A stretch of DNA of 64,000 nt. It comes from Saprospiraceae bacterium (GTDB taxonomy: Bacteria; Bacteroidota; Bacteroidia; Chitinophagales; Saprospiraceae). The stretch covers positions 148,908 to 212,907 of the forward strand of contig JADJWN010000006.1 of NCBI GenBank assembly GCA_016716335.1, read 5' to 3'. Position numbers and translations under genes: made by a program. The notes below the pieces were generated by a model. That model was not told the origin of the DNA and did not search any database. It worked only from the letters and a program-made list of their open reading frames with translations. This document shows, piece after piece, positions 51,998-61,818 of the stretch; within the stretch, counting starts at the first letter, position 1; every line of letters starts with the position of its first letter.

Positions 51998-52005
51998 TAT
52001 CTTTG
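51998..52005 (+). promoter_or_regulatory. -7 box (TATCTTTG) for tex
   Basis: Exact TAnnTTTG match 32 bases ahead of the tex start. Confidence 0.55.
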
Positions 52006-52037
52006 CGGAATTTATTCAATGTGTTAGAAAGAATTTT

Positions 52038-54167
52038 ATGACTTCAGAAGTTATTGCGAATCATATTTCTATTCAAAGTGGTATTGCTGTAAACCTTGTA
52101 AGAAACACGGCCAAACTACTGGAAGGTGGGGCTACTATCCCTTTCATCGCCAGATACCGAAAGGAGCAAACCGGAAATCTCGACGAAACACAGATTGCCC
52201 TGATCCACAAATGGATACAGCATCTCCAGGAACTTGAGGCACGTCGTCAATTTATCCTGCAATCCATCGGGGAGCAGGGTAAAATGACCGATGAACTGCA
52301 ACGGAAAATAGAGACTTGCATGGACATGACTGAGCTAGAAGATTTGTATCTGCCCTATAAACGAAAGAAAAAGACAAGAGCAGAGGCAGCGAGGTTGGCC
52401 GGGCTGGAGCCCCTGGCCAAAATCATCATGGCTCAAAACCATCGGGGCCCCGAGTATGCAGCCCGCCAATACCTGAATGAAACCATCCGGACAGTAGAGG
52501 AAGCTCTGGATGGAGCTAAAGATATCATAGCGGAATGGGTAAGTGAGGATATACCCACGAGAGAAAGGCTGAGACACGAATGCAGAAAATACGGAAATAT
52601 CTGGTCTGAAGTAGCAGCGAAAAAGAAGGATGAGGCTATGCACTACAAGGATTATTTCAGTTTCAGTGAGTTGATCTGCCGCTGTCCTTCGCACAGATAT
52701 CTGGCTATCATGCGAGGCCATGCAGAAGGATTGCTGCGGACAGGAATACAGGTAGATGACCAGAGAGTGCTGGATTGGATCAGGAGGAAGTTTATCAAAG
52801 CGGAAAATCCATCCTCCGGAATTATCGCAGAAGCGATAGAAGACTCATACAAAAGACTGCTGTTTCCTTCCGTGGAAAGTCAGATACTGGCAGAATTTAA
52901 GGAGAAAGCGGATGACGAGGCAATAAAGGTTTTTACCGGCAATCTTGAGCAGTTGCTGCTTGCTCCGCCATTGGGAGAAAAGGTGGTGCTGGGAGTGGAT
53001 CCTGGGTACAGGACCGGTTCGAAAGTCGTGGTACTGGATTCCACCGGTAAACTATTGGAATACAATACTATTTTTCCCTTAGGCTCTTTTGAACAGAACA
53101 GTGAAGCTGGTGAAGTGGTCAGAGCATGGTGCTACAAATACAATGTGCAAGCCATAGCCATCGGCAATGGTACAGCTTCCCGTGAGAATAAGGATTTTTT
53201 TGAAAAGCTCAGCTACAGTACAAGACCGGAAATTTATGTGGTGAGTGAGAGCGGAGCATCCATTTACTCTGCATCCGACATAGCGAGAGAGGAGTTTCCC
53301 GATCTGGATCTGACCTACAGGGGAGCGGTATCCATTGGCAGGAGACTTATGGACCCTTTGGCCGAATTGGTCAAGATTGACCCGAAATCCATCGGAGTGG
53401 GTCAATATCAACACGATGTCAATCAATCAAAGCTCAAGGATGCTTTGAATCAGACAGTAGAAAGTTGTGTAAACAGGGTAGGAGTCAACCTCAATACGGC
53501 AAGTAAACACCTCCTGTCCTATGTGTCGGGATTTGGTATGGGAATAGCTGAAGCTGTTGTAAAATACAGAGATACCCATGGTCATTTTAAAAATCGTTTT
53601 CAGTTGATGAACGTGCCACGTTTGGGGCAAAAAACCTTTGAGCAGTGTGCGGGATTCCTGCGAATCAGAGACGGTGAGAATATACTGGATAATACGGGAG
53701 TCCATCCGGAAAGCTATCATATCGTAAGAAGGATGGCGGCTGATCTCAAAATTGAGGTAGAAGATTTAATTCGTCATCCGTCTTACAGGTCTCATATCAA
53801 AGCACAGGATTATGTGACGGAAGATGCCGGATTACCCACTGTTCTGGATATTATCAAGGAATTGGAAAAGCCCGGTCTGGATCCGAGAGGTGTGGCCAAA
53901 AATACAGAGTTTGATAAAAATGTACAGCATATTCAGGATCTTAAGGAAGGGATGATATTGAAAGGAATCGTCACCAATCTTACCAATTTCGGGGCATTTG
54001 TGGATATCGGAGTAAAGCAGGATGGACTGATTCATATTTCTCAGATCACAGATAAATTTATCCGGACACCCGGTGATATCCTGAAACTCGGACAGGAGGT
54101 CACCGTAAAAGTGCTGCATGTGGAGCCGGAAAGAAAAAGAATAAATTTGAGTATGAAGTCCTTGTAA
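52038..54167 (+). CDS. Tex-family RNA-binding transcription accessory protein
   Basis: The 709-residue product has the Tex N-terminal domain (ATIPFIARYRKEQTGNLDE in outline), a YqgF-like RNase H fold (VLGVDPGYRTGSKVVVLD), helix-hairpin-helix motifs (VNLNTASKHLLSYVSGFG) and a C-terminal S1 domain (GMILKGIVTNLTNFGAFVDIGV). Length and order match Tex. It binds nucleic acid and affects transcription. It has its own promoter after the candidate small RNA. Confidence 0.95.
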   Translation: MTSEVIANHISIQSGIAVNLVRNTAKLLEGGATIPFIARYRKEQTGNLDETQIALIHKWIQHLQELEARRQFILQSIGEQGKMTDELQRKIETCMDMTELEDLYLPYKRKKKTRAEAARLAGLEPLAKIIMAQNHRGPEYAARQYLNETIRTVEEALDGAKDIIAEWVSEDIPTRERLRHECRKYGNIWSEVAAKKKDEAMHYKDYFSFSELICRCPSHRYLAIMRGHAEGLLRTGIQVDDQRVLDWIRRKFIKAENPSSGIIAEAIEDSYKRLLFPSVESQILAEFKEKADDEAIKVFTGNLEQLLLAPPLGEKVVLGVDPGYRTGSKVVVLDSTGKLLEYNTIFPLGSFEQNSEAGEVVRAWCYKYNVQAIAIGNGTASRENKDFFEKLSYSTRPEIYVVSESGASIYSASDIAREEFPDLDLTYRGAVSIGRRLMDPLAELVKIDPKSIGVGQYQHDVNQSKLKDALNQTVESCVNRVGVNLNTASKHLLSYVSGFGMGIAEAVVKYRDTHGHFKNRFQLMNVPRLGQKTFEQCAGFLRIRDGENILDNTGVHPESYHIVRRMAADLKIEVEDLIRHPSYRSHIKAQDYVTEDAGLPTVLDIIKELEKPGLDPRGVAKNTEFDKNVQHIQDLKEGMILKGIVTNLTNFGAFVDIGVKQDGLIHISQITDKFIRTPGDILKLGQEVTVKVLHVEPERKRINLSMKSL

Positions 54168-54274
54168 ACGGTGAACCGGTATTAAATTTACATAAATCAG
54201 CCATTGTTGACGATGTGTAATTTTTTTAGTCAACAGGGTTTTATAACTTCGCTGCCGAAACCAAATATATTTTT

Positions 54275-55530
54275 ATGATCAATGTCAACTCCGAGATTGG
54301 CACTTTGCAAAAAGTGATAATACACAGTCCAGATGACGGTATAGCGAGGATTTCTCCTAAAAAAGCTGAAGAATTGCTCTTTGACGATATAGTACATCTG
54401 CCGCATATGAAAGAGGAGCATGATGTGTTCCGGGATGTGCTCACAGCTATGCTGGGTAAAGAAAATGTACTGGAAACCCAGCAGCTCGTAGAAGAAGCCT
54501 TCATCGCCAGCCCTGATATCAAGGAGGAGCTCATCGATAAGGTGGTGGACTATGAAGAACTGCCTTCTTACACCAAAACTTTCTGATGTCTCTGCCTCCC
54601 AAGGATCTGACCGATCTTCTTATCACCGGATACTGGAAGGATGAGGACCATATTTATTTTGACCCTATTCCCAACTTTATATTCACCCGGGATATTGCCG
54701 TCACCATCAAAAATCAGGTATTGATCACCAAGGCCTCGAAGGTGGCAAGATTCAGAGAAAACCTGCTGTCCCGCTTTATCTTCTATGCACATCCGTTTTT
54801 CAGGCACCTTACTGAAGAAAACCGGATTATCAATCTGAATCATGTGGACAAATTTCCTCCCTCCAAACGAGGGGAAGTGGTCTCCATGGAAGGTGGGGAT
54901 GTAATGGTGCTCAATGATGAGTTTGTGCTGATAGGTTGTTCGGAGAGGACTACCGAGTATGCCATTCATACGGTGAAAAAAGAACTTTTTGCCAGAAATC
55001 TCACAAAAAATGTGGTGCAGATCAATATCCCAAATGACCGCAGCTTTATGCATATTGATACGCTGTTCACTATGATAGACCATAATGATATCGTATGTTT
55101 TAAGCCGATTATTTATGACGGTATCAGCTCCAATGTCAGGGTATTCCGTAAAAATGGTGCCGAAGTGATCTATGATTCTGTCAAAAACTTTATCATACAC
55201 GAGATAAATCCTGATATGAATTTTATCTTCAGCGGGGAGGGCGTCTCACCTCATCAGGAGAGGGAGCAGTGGACTGACGGATGCAATCTGGTGGCCTTAA
55301 AACCCGGAGTGGCTTTGACTTATGACAGGAATCCACGAACCGAACTGGCACTCCAGGCGGCGGGATATCAGATTATTCATGCCAGAGACTTTCTGAAAGG
55401 GGTCAAATCAGGTAAAATTATTCCTGAGCAGGTCAGCAGAACCATCATTACCTTACCCTCCAATGAATTGTCAAGGGCAAGAGGAGGCTCTCACTGTATG
55501 ACCTGTCCGGTGGTGAGAGAGTTGATTTAA
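54275..55530 (+). CDS. Arginine deiminase family protein (one frame break)
   Basis: The joined product is about 417 residues. The start INVNSEIGTLQKVIIHSP, the FTRDIAVTI segment, the HIDTLFTMIDHNDIV segment and the catalytic Cys in GGSHCMTCPV mark the arginine deiminase family (arginine to citrulline and ammonia). The break is at TTT 54580-54582: an added base lets TKTF run into LMSLPPKDLTDLL. No carbamate kinase or ornithine carbamoyltransferase gene is nearby, so a complete deiminase pathway is not encoded here. A thioesterase gene follows by 11 bases. Confidence 0.88.
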
Positions 55531-55541
55531 TATCTGGTGAA

Positions 55542-55949
55542 ATGTATTCTTTTGATTTCCATAAAAGAGTGAGATACGGTGAAACCGATATGATGGGATA
55601 CCTCTATTATGGAAACTACGCCCAGTTGTATGAAATCGGAAGAGTCGAAACTATGCGAAGCCTGGGCCTTACCTATAAAGAACTGGAAGAAGTCCACCGG
55701 ATTATGATGCCAGTTGTGGCCGTGGAAGCCAGATTTCTGGCTCCGGCATTATATGATGAAATGCTTACTATACGCACCATTCTTGACACTTTGCCGGGCA
55801 GAACCATTATTTTCAAAAATGAGATATACAATGCGTCAGAAAAATTGATTCATGATGCGAAGGTAAAACTGGTTTTCATTGATATGAATTCACAGAAGAT
55901 GGTGTCTTGTCCGGAATATATGCTCAAAACGCTGAGGGCATGGTTTTGA
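55542..55949 (+). CDS. YbgC-type acyl-CoA thioesterase (hot-dog fold)
   Basis: The 135-residue product has the 4HBT pattern YGETDMMGYLYYGNYAQLYEIGR, with the usual Asp followed by a YGNY segment, and RFLAPALYDEML. Enzymes of this group hydrolyse acyl-CoA thioesters. Its stop overlaps the start of the yihY-type gene. Confidence 0.9.
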   Translation: MYSFDFHKRVRYGETDMMGYLYYGNYAQLYEIGRVETMRSLGLTYKELEEVHRIMMPVVAVEARFLAPALYDEMLTIRTILDTLPGRTIIFKNEIYNASEKLIHDAKVKLVFIDMNSQKMVSCPEYMLKTLRAWF

Positions 55950-56908
55950 AAACAAAATTACTCCGGCTTATTCATAAGATATTACATCATCCGCTGATCA
56001 GCAGGATACTTGACTGGTCAAAAAAATATTCTCCTCCCGGATTTGATGGAGTACCCATCTATAAAGTTATTCAATTCATCATCAATGAAGCCAACAAGGA
56101 TAATATTGTTAACAGAGCCAATTCAGTGGCTTATTCCGTATTTCTCGCTATTTTTCCTGCTATCATATTTTTGTTTACCTTATTGCCTCTCTTTCCATTT
56201 ATACAGGATTACACCCTGTTATTCAGTGATTATCTGCACGGGCTTGTTCCGGAGGAGGCGCATGCTTACCTGATGAATATCATCACTGATATCACTTCCA
56301 AGAGAAGGGAAGGATTGCTGTCATTGGGTGTATTTCTGGCGTTGTTTTTTTCGTCCAACGGTATGCTTACTCTGATGTCAGGATTTGACAAGACTTACCA
56401 TATCACTTTTCACGAGCGAAATTATTTCGTCAAAAGACTGGTAGCACTCAATCTGACGATTGTCCTGACGGTATTGCTTATTATTTCTTTTTTTCTGGTG
56501 GTATTAGGTGATAAAATTTTTTACTGGATTTATGATTTTGCCCATTTGTCTGATAAAAGCCTCTTTCTGCTGAAAATGATAAAATGGTTAGTGGCCATCT
56601 TGCTGGTTTATTCAGGTATCAGTATTATTTACAGATACGGACCTTCGATGTATAAAAAAATACCTTTTATCAATATCGGTTCTATCATGGCGACTATGTT
56701 GTTCCTTCTTACGTCTTTGGCATTTTCTTATTTTATTAATAACTTTGGACGATATAACGAGATATACGGGTCTATCGGAGCCCTCATTGTGATTTTGATT
56801 TGGTTGCAGATCAATGCATTCATTATTCTGGTATGCTTTGAACTCAATGCAAGTGTGGCTGTACACAAAGATCTGATGGTACAGGAGTTGTCGGGTGAAA
56901 ATGATTGA
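55940..56908 (+). CDS. YihY/BrkB-family inner-membrane protein
   Basis: From the ATG at 55940 the product is 322 residues with about six hydrophobic helices and family segments NSVAYSVFLAIFPAIIFLFTLLP (in outline), GLLSLGVFLALFFSSNGM and GSIGALIVILIWLQINAFIILVCFELNA (in outline). The start overlaps the thioesterase stop by ten bases. The family is sometimes named RNase BN, but that activity belongs to another protein; the true role is unclear. Confidence 0.9.
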   Translation: MVLKTKLLRLIHKILHHPLISRILDWSKKYSPPGFDGVPIYKVIQFIINEANKDNIVNRANSVAYSVFLAIFPAIIFLFTLLPLFPFIQDYTLLFSDYLHGLVPEEAHAYLMNIITDITSKRREGLLSLGVFLALFFSSNGMLTLMSGFDKTYHITFHERNYFVKRLVALNLTIVLTVLLIISFFLVVLGDKIFYWIYDFAHLSDKSLFLLKMIKWLVAILLVYSGISIIYRYGPSMYKKIPFINIGSIMATMLFLLTSLAFSYFINNFGRYNEIYGSIGALIVILIWLQINAFIILVCFELNASVAVHKDLMVQELSGEND

Positions 56909-56998
56909 TTATTACCGGATTCACAGGACAGTTACTTATTTCACTATAGGCAAAAAATAAAGTTTATTTGATTTTCACAGCTCAAAATTCGTTAAAAA

Positions 56999-58092
56999 AT
57001 GAGTGGATTAAGCCTACCTAAAATAGCAGGCATCAAATTGTCGGTACACTGGACTTTTTCGATACTGATCATATGGATTATTTATACCAATATGAGAGCC
57101 GGACTGGATGCCGGTCAGATCGGCTGGTCTGTATTATTTATTTTGTCCCTGTTTGTTTGCGTGACATTGCATGAACTCGGACATGCACTGGCGGCAAGGC
57201 ATTACGGAATTCAGACTAAGGATATCACATTGTATCCGATTGGAGGGGTGGCAAGGCTTGAGCGGATGCCGGAAAGACCGGCTCAGGAATTGGTAGTGGC
57301 ACTCGCAGGCCCATTGGTCAATATCATTATCATGTTTTTGTTATTGCCGGTCATTCTGGGTCATAATTTCGAAATGCAGGAAAATGAAAAGGCCCTGATT
57401 ATCGGCCCGGCCAATTTTCTTCCTATGCTTGGTGTCATTAATGTATGGCTTGCTTTATTTAATCTGATACCGGCCTTCCCTATGGACGGCGGCAGGGTAC
57501 TCCGGGCTCTGCTTTCCTTCAAAATGAACAGGGTGAAGGCGACTTCCATTGCCATGAATGTCGGCAAGGTGCTGGCTATAGGATTTGTTTTTCTCGGATT
57601 CTATACCAATCCCTTTCTGATTTTTATCGGATTGTTTATCATTCTGGGAGCGCAGTCCGAGTATGAAATGGTAAAATCCCAGTTTCTCCTGTCCAATCTC
57701 AAAGTGACGGATGCATTAATGACACAGTTCAGCGCATTGGACGAAGAAGACAGCATTCAGGATGCTGTCAGACAGCTACTGGATAGTGAATCCAAAATTT
57801 TGTCATCACTTCAAGAGGAATTCCCGTGGCTGTCCTTACCCGTGATGATATCATCCGGGCCATCAGTGAAAATGGGGTGGAGAGTGCTGTAAGGGAGTAT
57901 GCCAATTACGCTCCTGCCAAGGTGGAGATGTTCGCTTCATTGAATGATATGCTTGCTTTGTTTCAGAGAGGAGAATCGCCCCTGATTTTTGTATATAATC
58001 AGGGCAGTTTTATGGGAGTGGTGGACTATGAAAATGTAACAGAAATCCTGATGTTGAGAAATGCAGGTTTGAATGCCGGCAGTGGCGCTTGA
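56999..58092 (+). CDS. M50 (site-2-protease type) membrane protease with C-terminal CBS region (one frame break)
   Basis: The joined product is about 363 residues. Zinc-site motifs are HELGHA in the second helix region and the Asp of PAFPMDGGRVLRALLS. CBS-like sequence follows (LKVTDALMTQFSALDEEDS). The break lies at AAAA 57794-57797: an added A gives SKNFVITSRGIPVAVLTRDDII. This is the layout of bacterial M50 family proteins with fused CBS domains, which may cleave membrane-bound regulators. The substrate is unknown. Confidence 0.9.
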
Positions 58093-58500
58093 TTTTTGTT
58101 TAAATTTATGATTTGATTACTGGGTTTATGGGTTTATTGTGGATTCGCTAAGTTGTGGATTCGCTGAGTTGTTTATGTGTTTATGGGTTTATGAGTTTAT
58201 GGGTTTATTGTGGATTTGCTGAGTTGCGGATTCGCTGAGTTGATGGGTTGATGATTTTGTTGGATTTTGATTCGCTTCGCTCGGTTTTGGTGTTTTGGTT
58301 TTGTGGTTTTGTGGTTTTGTGGTGTTGTGGTGTTGTGGTGTTGTGGTGTTGTGGTGTTGTGGTTTTTTGGTTTTTTGGTGTTGTGGATCATGGTAGGTAG
58401 TGATCTGCTTCGCTCAGTTGATAAGGTTTATAGGGTTTATAGGGTTGATAAGGTTTATATTGTTTATGTTTTGATCACACCGGGCTGTGATTTTCCTCGA
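58093..58500. repeat. GT-rich simple-repeat region
   Basis: The plus strand is dominated by G and T. It holds short words repeated irregularly: GGGTTTAT units, GATTCGCTGAGTTG-like words, then a run of TGGTTTTG and TGGTGTTG units at about 58298-58387, then GGGTTTATA units. No family resemblance exists in any frame. Frames that stay open here are compositional artefacts. Confidence 0.85.
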
Positions 58501-58512
58501 TAGAGTGTTCAT

Positions 58513-58603
58513 AGTTTCCGCCGGTGACGGATTCATAGTTCATAGTTCATCATTCGAGTGTTTCCGCCGACGGCTGATTCGAATATTTCCGCCAATGACG
58601 GAT
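58513..58603 (+). repeat. Three degenerate copies of a TTTCCGCC...GACGGATT word
   Basis: Copies start near 58515, 58561 and 58586. Each contains TTTCCGCC followed by a GACGG-like core. They lie between the GT-rich region and the DUF1501 stop codon. No function is evident. Confidence 0.6.
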
Positions 58604-58638
58604 TATTCCCCTTTCGCATGGTTTTGCGGCAAGCTCTT

Positions 58639-60195
58639 TTAACTGTGTGATTTAACCAACCTTAATGTCTTTGCTTCATTTCCGGCAGCCAGTCTGATAA
58701 AATAGATGCCCGCCGGATATCTTTGTAAATCAATCTGTATTTCATGTGCCCCTGATTCGAGTTTTTTATTGGTTAATACCTCCAATTCATACCCAATGGC
58801 ATTGAAGATGCTGATTCTGAAATGACTGCCACCGGATAAGAAATTCAGATAAGTATAATTTTGACAGGGATTAGGGCTCAGGTATGCCTGAATGTACTCT
58901 GTGTGCTTATCCTTTGCACTACTGATATTGCAATCTTTAATAATAGGTAATCTCTGGAAATCCTTGAACAGTATATCTCTTACCGCTGCTTCATCCGCCC
59001 CCAACCAATCTACCAGCATGGTTGCATATACAGATCTGAAATCAAACTGCATCGGCACACCTTCCTGCGGAGCGGTGTCAGGGCGGATTTCGGGATTATC
59101 TCCAAAGACTCCATAATTTGTACAATCACCAAATATTATAAGTGGGGCAGCAGTGCCATGATCTGTACCGTAACTGTTCTTGGCTCTGATTTGTCTTCCG
59201 AATTCAGAGAAGGTCATGCCCATTACCTTTTGACTTATGCCCAATGATTTGCAGTCCTGCATAAAAACACTGACGGCATCCGAAACCCTTTGGAGCAGGG
59301 TGGCGTGATCACCATTGAGGGTGTCTCCGATCAAAACCTGATTGGCATGAGTGTCAAATCCTCCCAGAGATACCACGTATATTTTGGTACGCAGTCCTCC
59401 TGAAATCAGATTGGCCACAATTTTCAACTGGTCTGCCAGTCGGTTGTTGGCGGGGTATTCAGCCATATTGTTACCCTTGTCAAAAGCATTGAGAACATTG
59501 GAAGCATAGGCATTGGACTGACGGATGGTAGTACGGATAAAACTGAGTTCATTGCTGTAGCAGGTTCCGTCTTCCGGGGCAGCCACTGTTTCTTCTATCA
59601 ACCGGATGGAAGTCTGATTCACCAGCGAATAACTGAAATTGGTAACCGGTCCCTGACAGGTCTCTGATACTACGGCACCCAATGTAATGGCAAATGGATC
59701 CGGATAATCATCATTGGGGTATCCTGTGGGGAAACCGGGATATTTCAAATCCAGGTATCTTCCTATCCATCCCGAAGAAAGGTATTTATCTGCATCCGAT
59801 GCGGTAGTCCATATGTCTGTTGAACGGAAGTGTGATCTGTTTTGATTGGGGTATCCGACTGATTGCACTACTGCCATTTTTTCTTCTTCAAACAATTTCT
59901 GCATGCCGGTCATAGCACTGTGAAGTCCGGTCTTGTCATTGAGACGGAGTACCTTGTTTTCAGGTATCATCAGGTTGGGCCTTACCGCTGCCATTCCGTC
60001 ATATTGATCCCGTGGTATGACCATATTGAGACCGTCATTTCCTCCGTTCAATTGTATCAGAACCAACACCCGGTCGTCATCTGCATTCAACAGATGGAAG
60101 AGAGAGGATCGGGATATGGCTGTAACTTCCAGGCCGCTCAGCAGTAGAGGCAAGGAGACCAATGAACCAGTTTGTATGAATTGTCGTCGTTTCAT
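58639..60195 (-). CDS. DUF1501 protein with Tat-like signal and T9SS sorting domain
   Basis: The 518-residue product starts MKRRQFIQTGSLVSLPLLLSG, a twin-arginine-type signal (RRQFI then a hydrophobic core). The DUF1501 domain has LVLIQLNGGNDGLNMVIP, DIWTTASDADKY and FSEFGRQIRAKNSYGTDHGTA (in outline), a sulfatase-like fold. The C-terminus has a T9SS type A domain (AYLSPNPCQNYTYLNFLSG, ending in RLVKSHS). It is paired with DUF1800 upstream, 27 bases away. This pairing is widespread, but the biochemical role is not settled. Confidence 0.9.
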   Translation of the reverse strand: MKRRQFIQTGSLVSLPLLLSGLEVTAISRSSLFHLLNADDDRVLVLIQLNGGNDGLNMVIPRDQYDGMAAVRPNLMIPENKVLRLNDKTGLHSAMTGMQKLFEEEKMAVVQSVGYPNQNRSHFRSTDIWTTASDADKYLSSGWIGRYLDLKYPGFPTGYPNDDYPDPFAITLGAVVSETCQGPVTNFSYSLVNQTSIRLIEETVAAPEDGTCYSNELSFIRTTIRQSNAYASNVLNAFDKGNNMAEYPANNRLADQLKIVANLISGGLRTKIYVVSLGGFDTHANQVLIGDTLNGDHATLLQRVSDAVSVFMQDCKSLGISQKVMGMTFSEFGRQIRAKNSYGTDHGTAAPLIIFGDCTNYGVFGDNPEIRPDTAPQEGVPMQFDFRSVYATMLVDWLGADEAAVRDILFKDFQRLPIIKDCNISSAKDKHTEYIQAYLSPNPCQNYTYLNFLSGGSHFRISIFNAIGYELEVLTNKKLESGAHEIQIDLQRYPAGIYFIRLAAGNEAKTLRLVKSHS

Positions 60196-60222
60196 GGACT
60201 TTGATTTCGGAAGGTGAATGAA

Positions 60223-61779
60223 TTAACTTAAATGGATTTCGGGCATGCGCATCATGTAAGCCAGCAGTGGCCTCAACCTGCTTTCCAATGCCTGTCGGTT
60301 TGCATTGCTGTTGGGATTGGATCTGTAATTGTCATAAAATGTTGCCCAGCCTTGAGGCGTAGTGCCATTGAGCAATAGATTCCTCAAGGCGGTTTTCTGA
60401 TTGGCGGCCAGCGATTTAGGATACAAAACGATCGAAAGGTCATCAATCACTCTGTCAGGGTCTTTGGGGTCTGAAAGGCTATCCAGAAATGTCAGTACAT
60501 TGATCTGCAGTCTGTACGAGCTGTAGGCTATACCTGTGGTTGCTATGGCATCTGTGTACAGCTTTCTGGCGGGCAGGGATGTCGCATTGAGCCAGAGTCT
60601 GTAGTATGCCGGTTCCTGATAGAATGCCTGCCAGCCCGCTACTGAGGGTGCCTGATACAATCCCATCTGCATAGCATTGGCTGATTGATACAGACCGTTG
60701 AGTACTCTTTGTCTCAATAGAGGGTCTGAGGTGAGTGCAATGTTGAACTGCAATAGCGGATTGACAAGAAAATCAATTGGATTTCTGATAAGGTTGCCCC
60801 TGTTGCAATCGTCAAAGAAGTGTGCTGAACTCAGCAATGCCTTCAGTGCCGGGGCGATATTGTATTGGTGTGACCTTATTAATTCAGCCATCGGCAGGAT
60901 TACCTGTTCCATTACCTGCTCTGATATCTGAGTGCCAACAAACCAAATGTATAGTTTTTTTGCAATAAAAACAGCGACTTCTTCTCTTGTGAATATGATG
61001 TCTATCAGATTTTTGTATTCCTCTGCACCTGCATTGGGTATGTTTATGTTATTGAACCGGTGGGACAGTTTCTTCACTCCGGTGTCATGTCTGTTGGGTC
61101 TGAATTCCGATCTTACAGGAAGGTCTCCCGGTACCACCCAGCCGGTGAGACATTTGGCCATTTCCCGTACATCATCTTCCGTAAAAGTAGTATAATCTCC
61201 CGGTCCGGCTACATTTCCCTTGCCAAGGGTGAATAACTCCATCAGTTCCCGGGCATAGTTTTCGTTAGGTGCCTGCCGGGTATTGTCTCTGCCGTTGAGA
61301 TAAATCAGCATAGCCGGATCAATCGTTATTTCTTTGGTCAGCTGTCTGAAATCTCCGGTGGCAAATTTGCGCAGCAGACTGATATATTTATAGGAATGTC
61401 TGGGGTCATTGATGTCAGCTGTGACAAAATGATTATGCCAGAACAGAGTCATTTTCTCCCGAATATTGGGGCCGGCACTAAGCATTTGTTCAAAAGTCCA
61501 GTTGCGGAGTGAAGTCGTCCGGTATCCGTTGACTCCGGCTGTAACAGCTTTGTCCACCCAGGTTGTTCCTATGGGTACATTGGGGTCATTTTCGAAAGTG
61601 GTGTTCACCGGAGGTTCAGGATCAGGTAGTGGGCTGAAGATTATCCCGATACATTGATCCAGGGATTTTTCTGCAAACGACTTAATGGTTTGAAGGTCGG
61701 CCCCAAAACAGGTCCTTCGGAGGAGATGGGCTGCATGTCTTTCAGTCCAGGGGCCGGAATATTTGTCTATAGTAGCCAT
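60223..61779 (-). CDS. DUF1800 family protein
   Basis: From the ATG at 61779 the product is 518 residues with HAAHLLRRTCFGA, FWHNHFVT, NENYARELMELFTLG and LTGWVV, all DUF1800 marks. An in-frame ATG at 61818 would add 13 residues. No signal peptide is visible, so export by association with the Tat-targeted DUF1501 partner is conceivable (inference). The gene is co-directional with and directly upstream of the DUF1501 gene. Confidence 0.9.
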   Translation of the reverse strand: MATIDKYSGPWTERHAAHLLRRTCFGADLQTIKSFAEKSLDQCIGIIFSPLPDPEPPVNTTFENDPNVPIGTTWVDKAVTAGVNGYRTTSLRNWTFEQMLSAGPNIREKMTLFWHNHFVTADINDPRHSYKYISLLRKFATGDFRQLTKEITIDPAMLIYLNGRDNTRQAPNENYARELMELFTLGKGNVAGPGDYTTFTEDDVREMAKCLTGWVVPGDLPVRSEFRPNRHDTGVKKLSHRFNNINIPNAGAEEYKNLIDIIFTREEVAVFIAKKLYIWFVGTQISEQVMEQVILPMAELIRSHQYNIAPALKALLSSAHFFDDCNRGNLIRNPIDFLVNPLLQFNIALTSDPLLRQRVLNGLYQSANAMQMGLYQAPSVAGWQAFYQEPAYYRLWLNATSLPARKLYTDAIATTGIAYSSYRLQINVLTFLDSLSDPKDPDRVIDDLSIVLYPKSLAANQKTALRNLLLNGTTPQGWATFYDNYRSNPNSNANRQALESRLRPLLAYMMRMPEIHLS

Positions 61780-61818
61780 AGGGCGAGGTTTGGGTTTGCC
61801 AATGTGGGTTAATATCAC

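Noticed and set aside
54205..54235. Inverted repeat TGTTGAC/GTCAACA between tex and the arginine deiminase gene
   Set aside because: The 7-bp stem has a 17-base loop and no T tail; chance is likely.
58298..58387. Possible CRISPR array
   Set aside because: Units are 8-9 bases, directly abutting and without spacers; no cas gene is nearby.
58197..58391. Minus-strand open frame in the GT-rich tract
   Set aside because: It is a product of the simple repeat; its translation is nearly all N, T, P, H and K.
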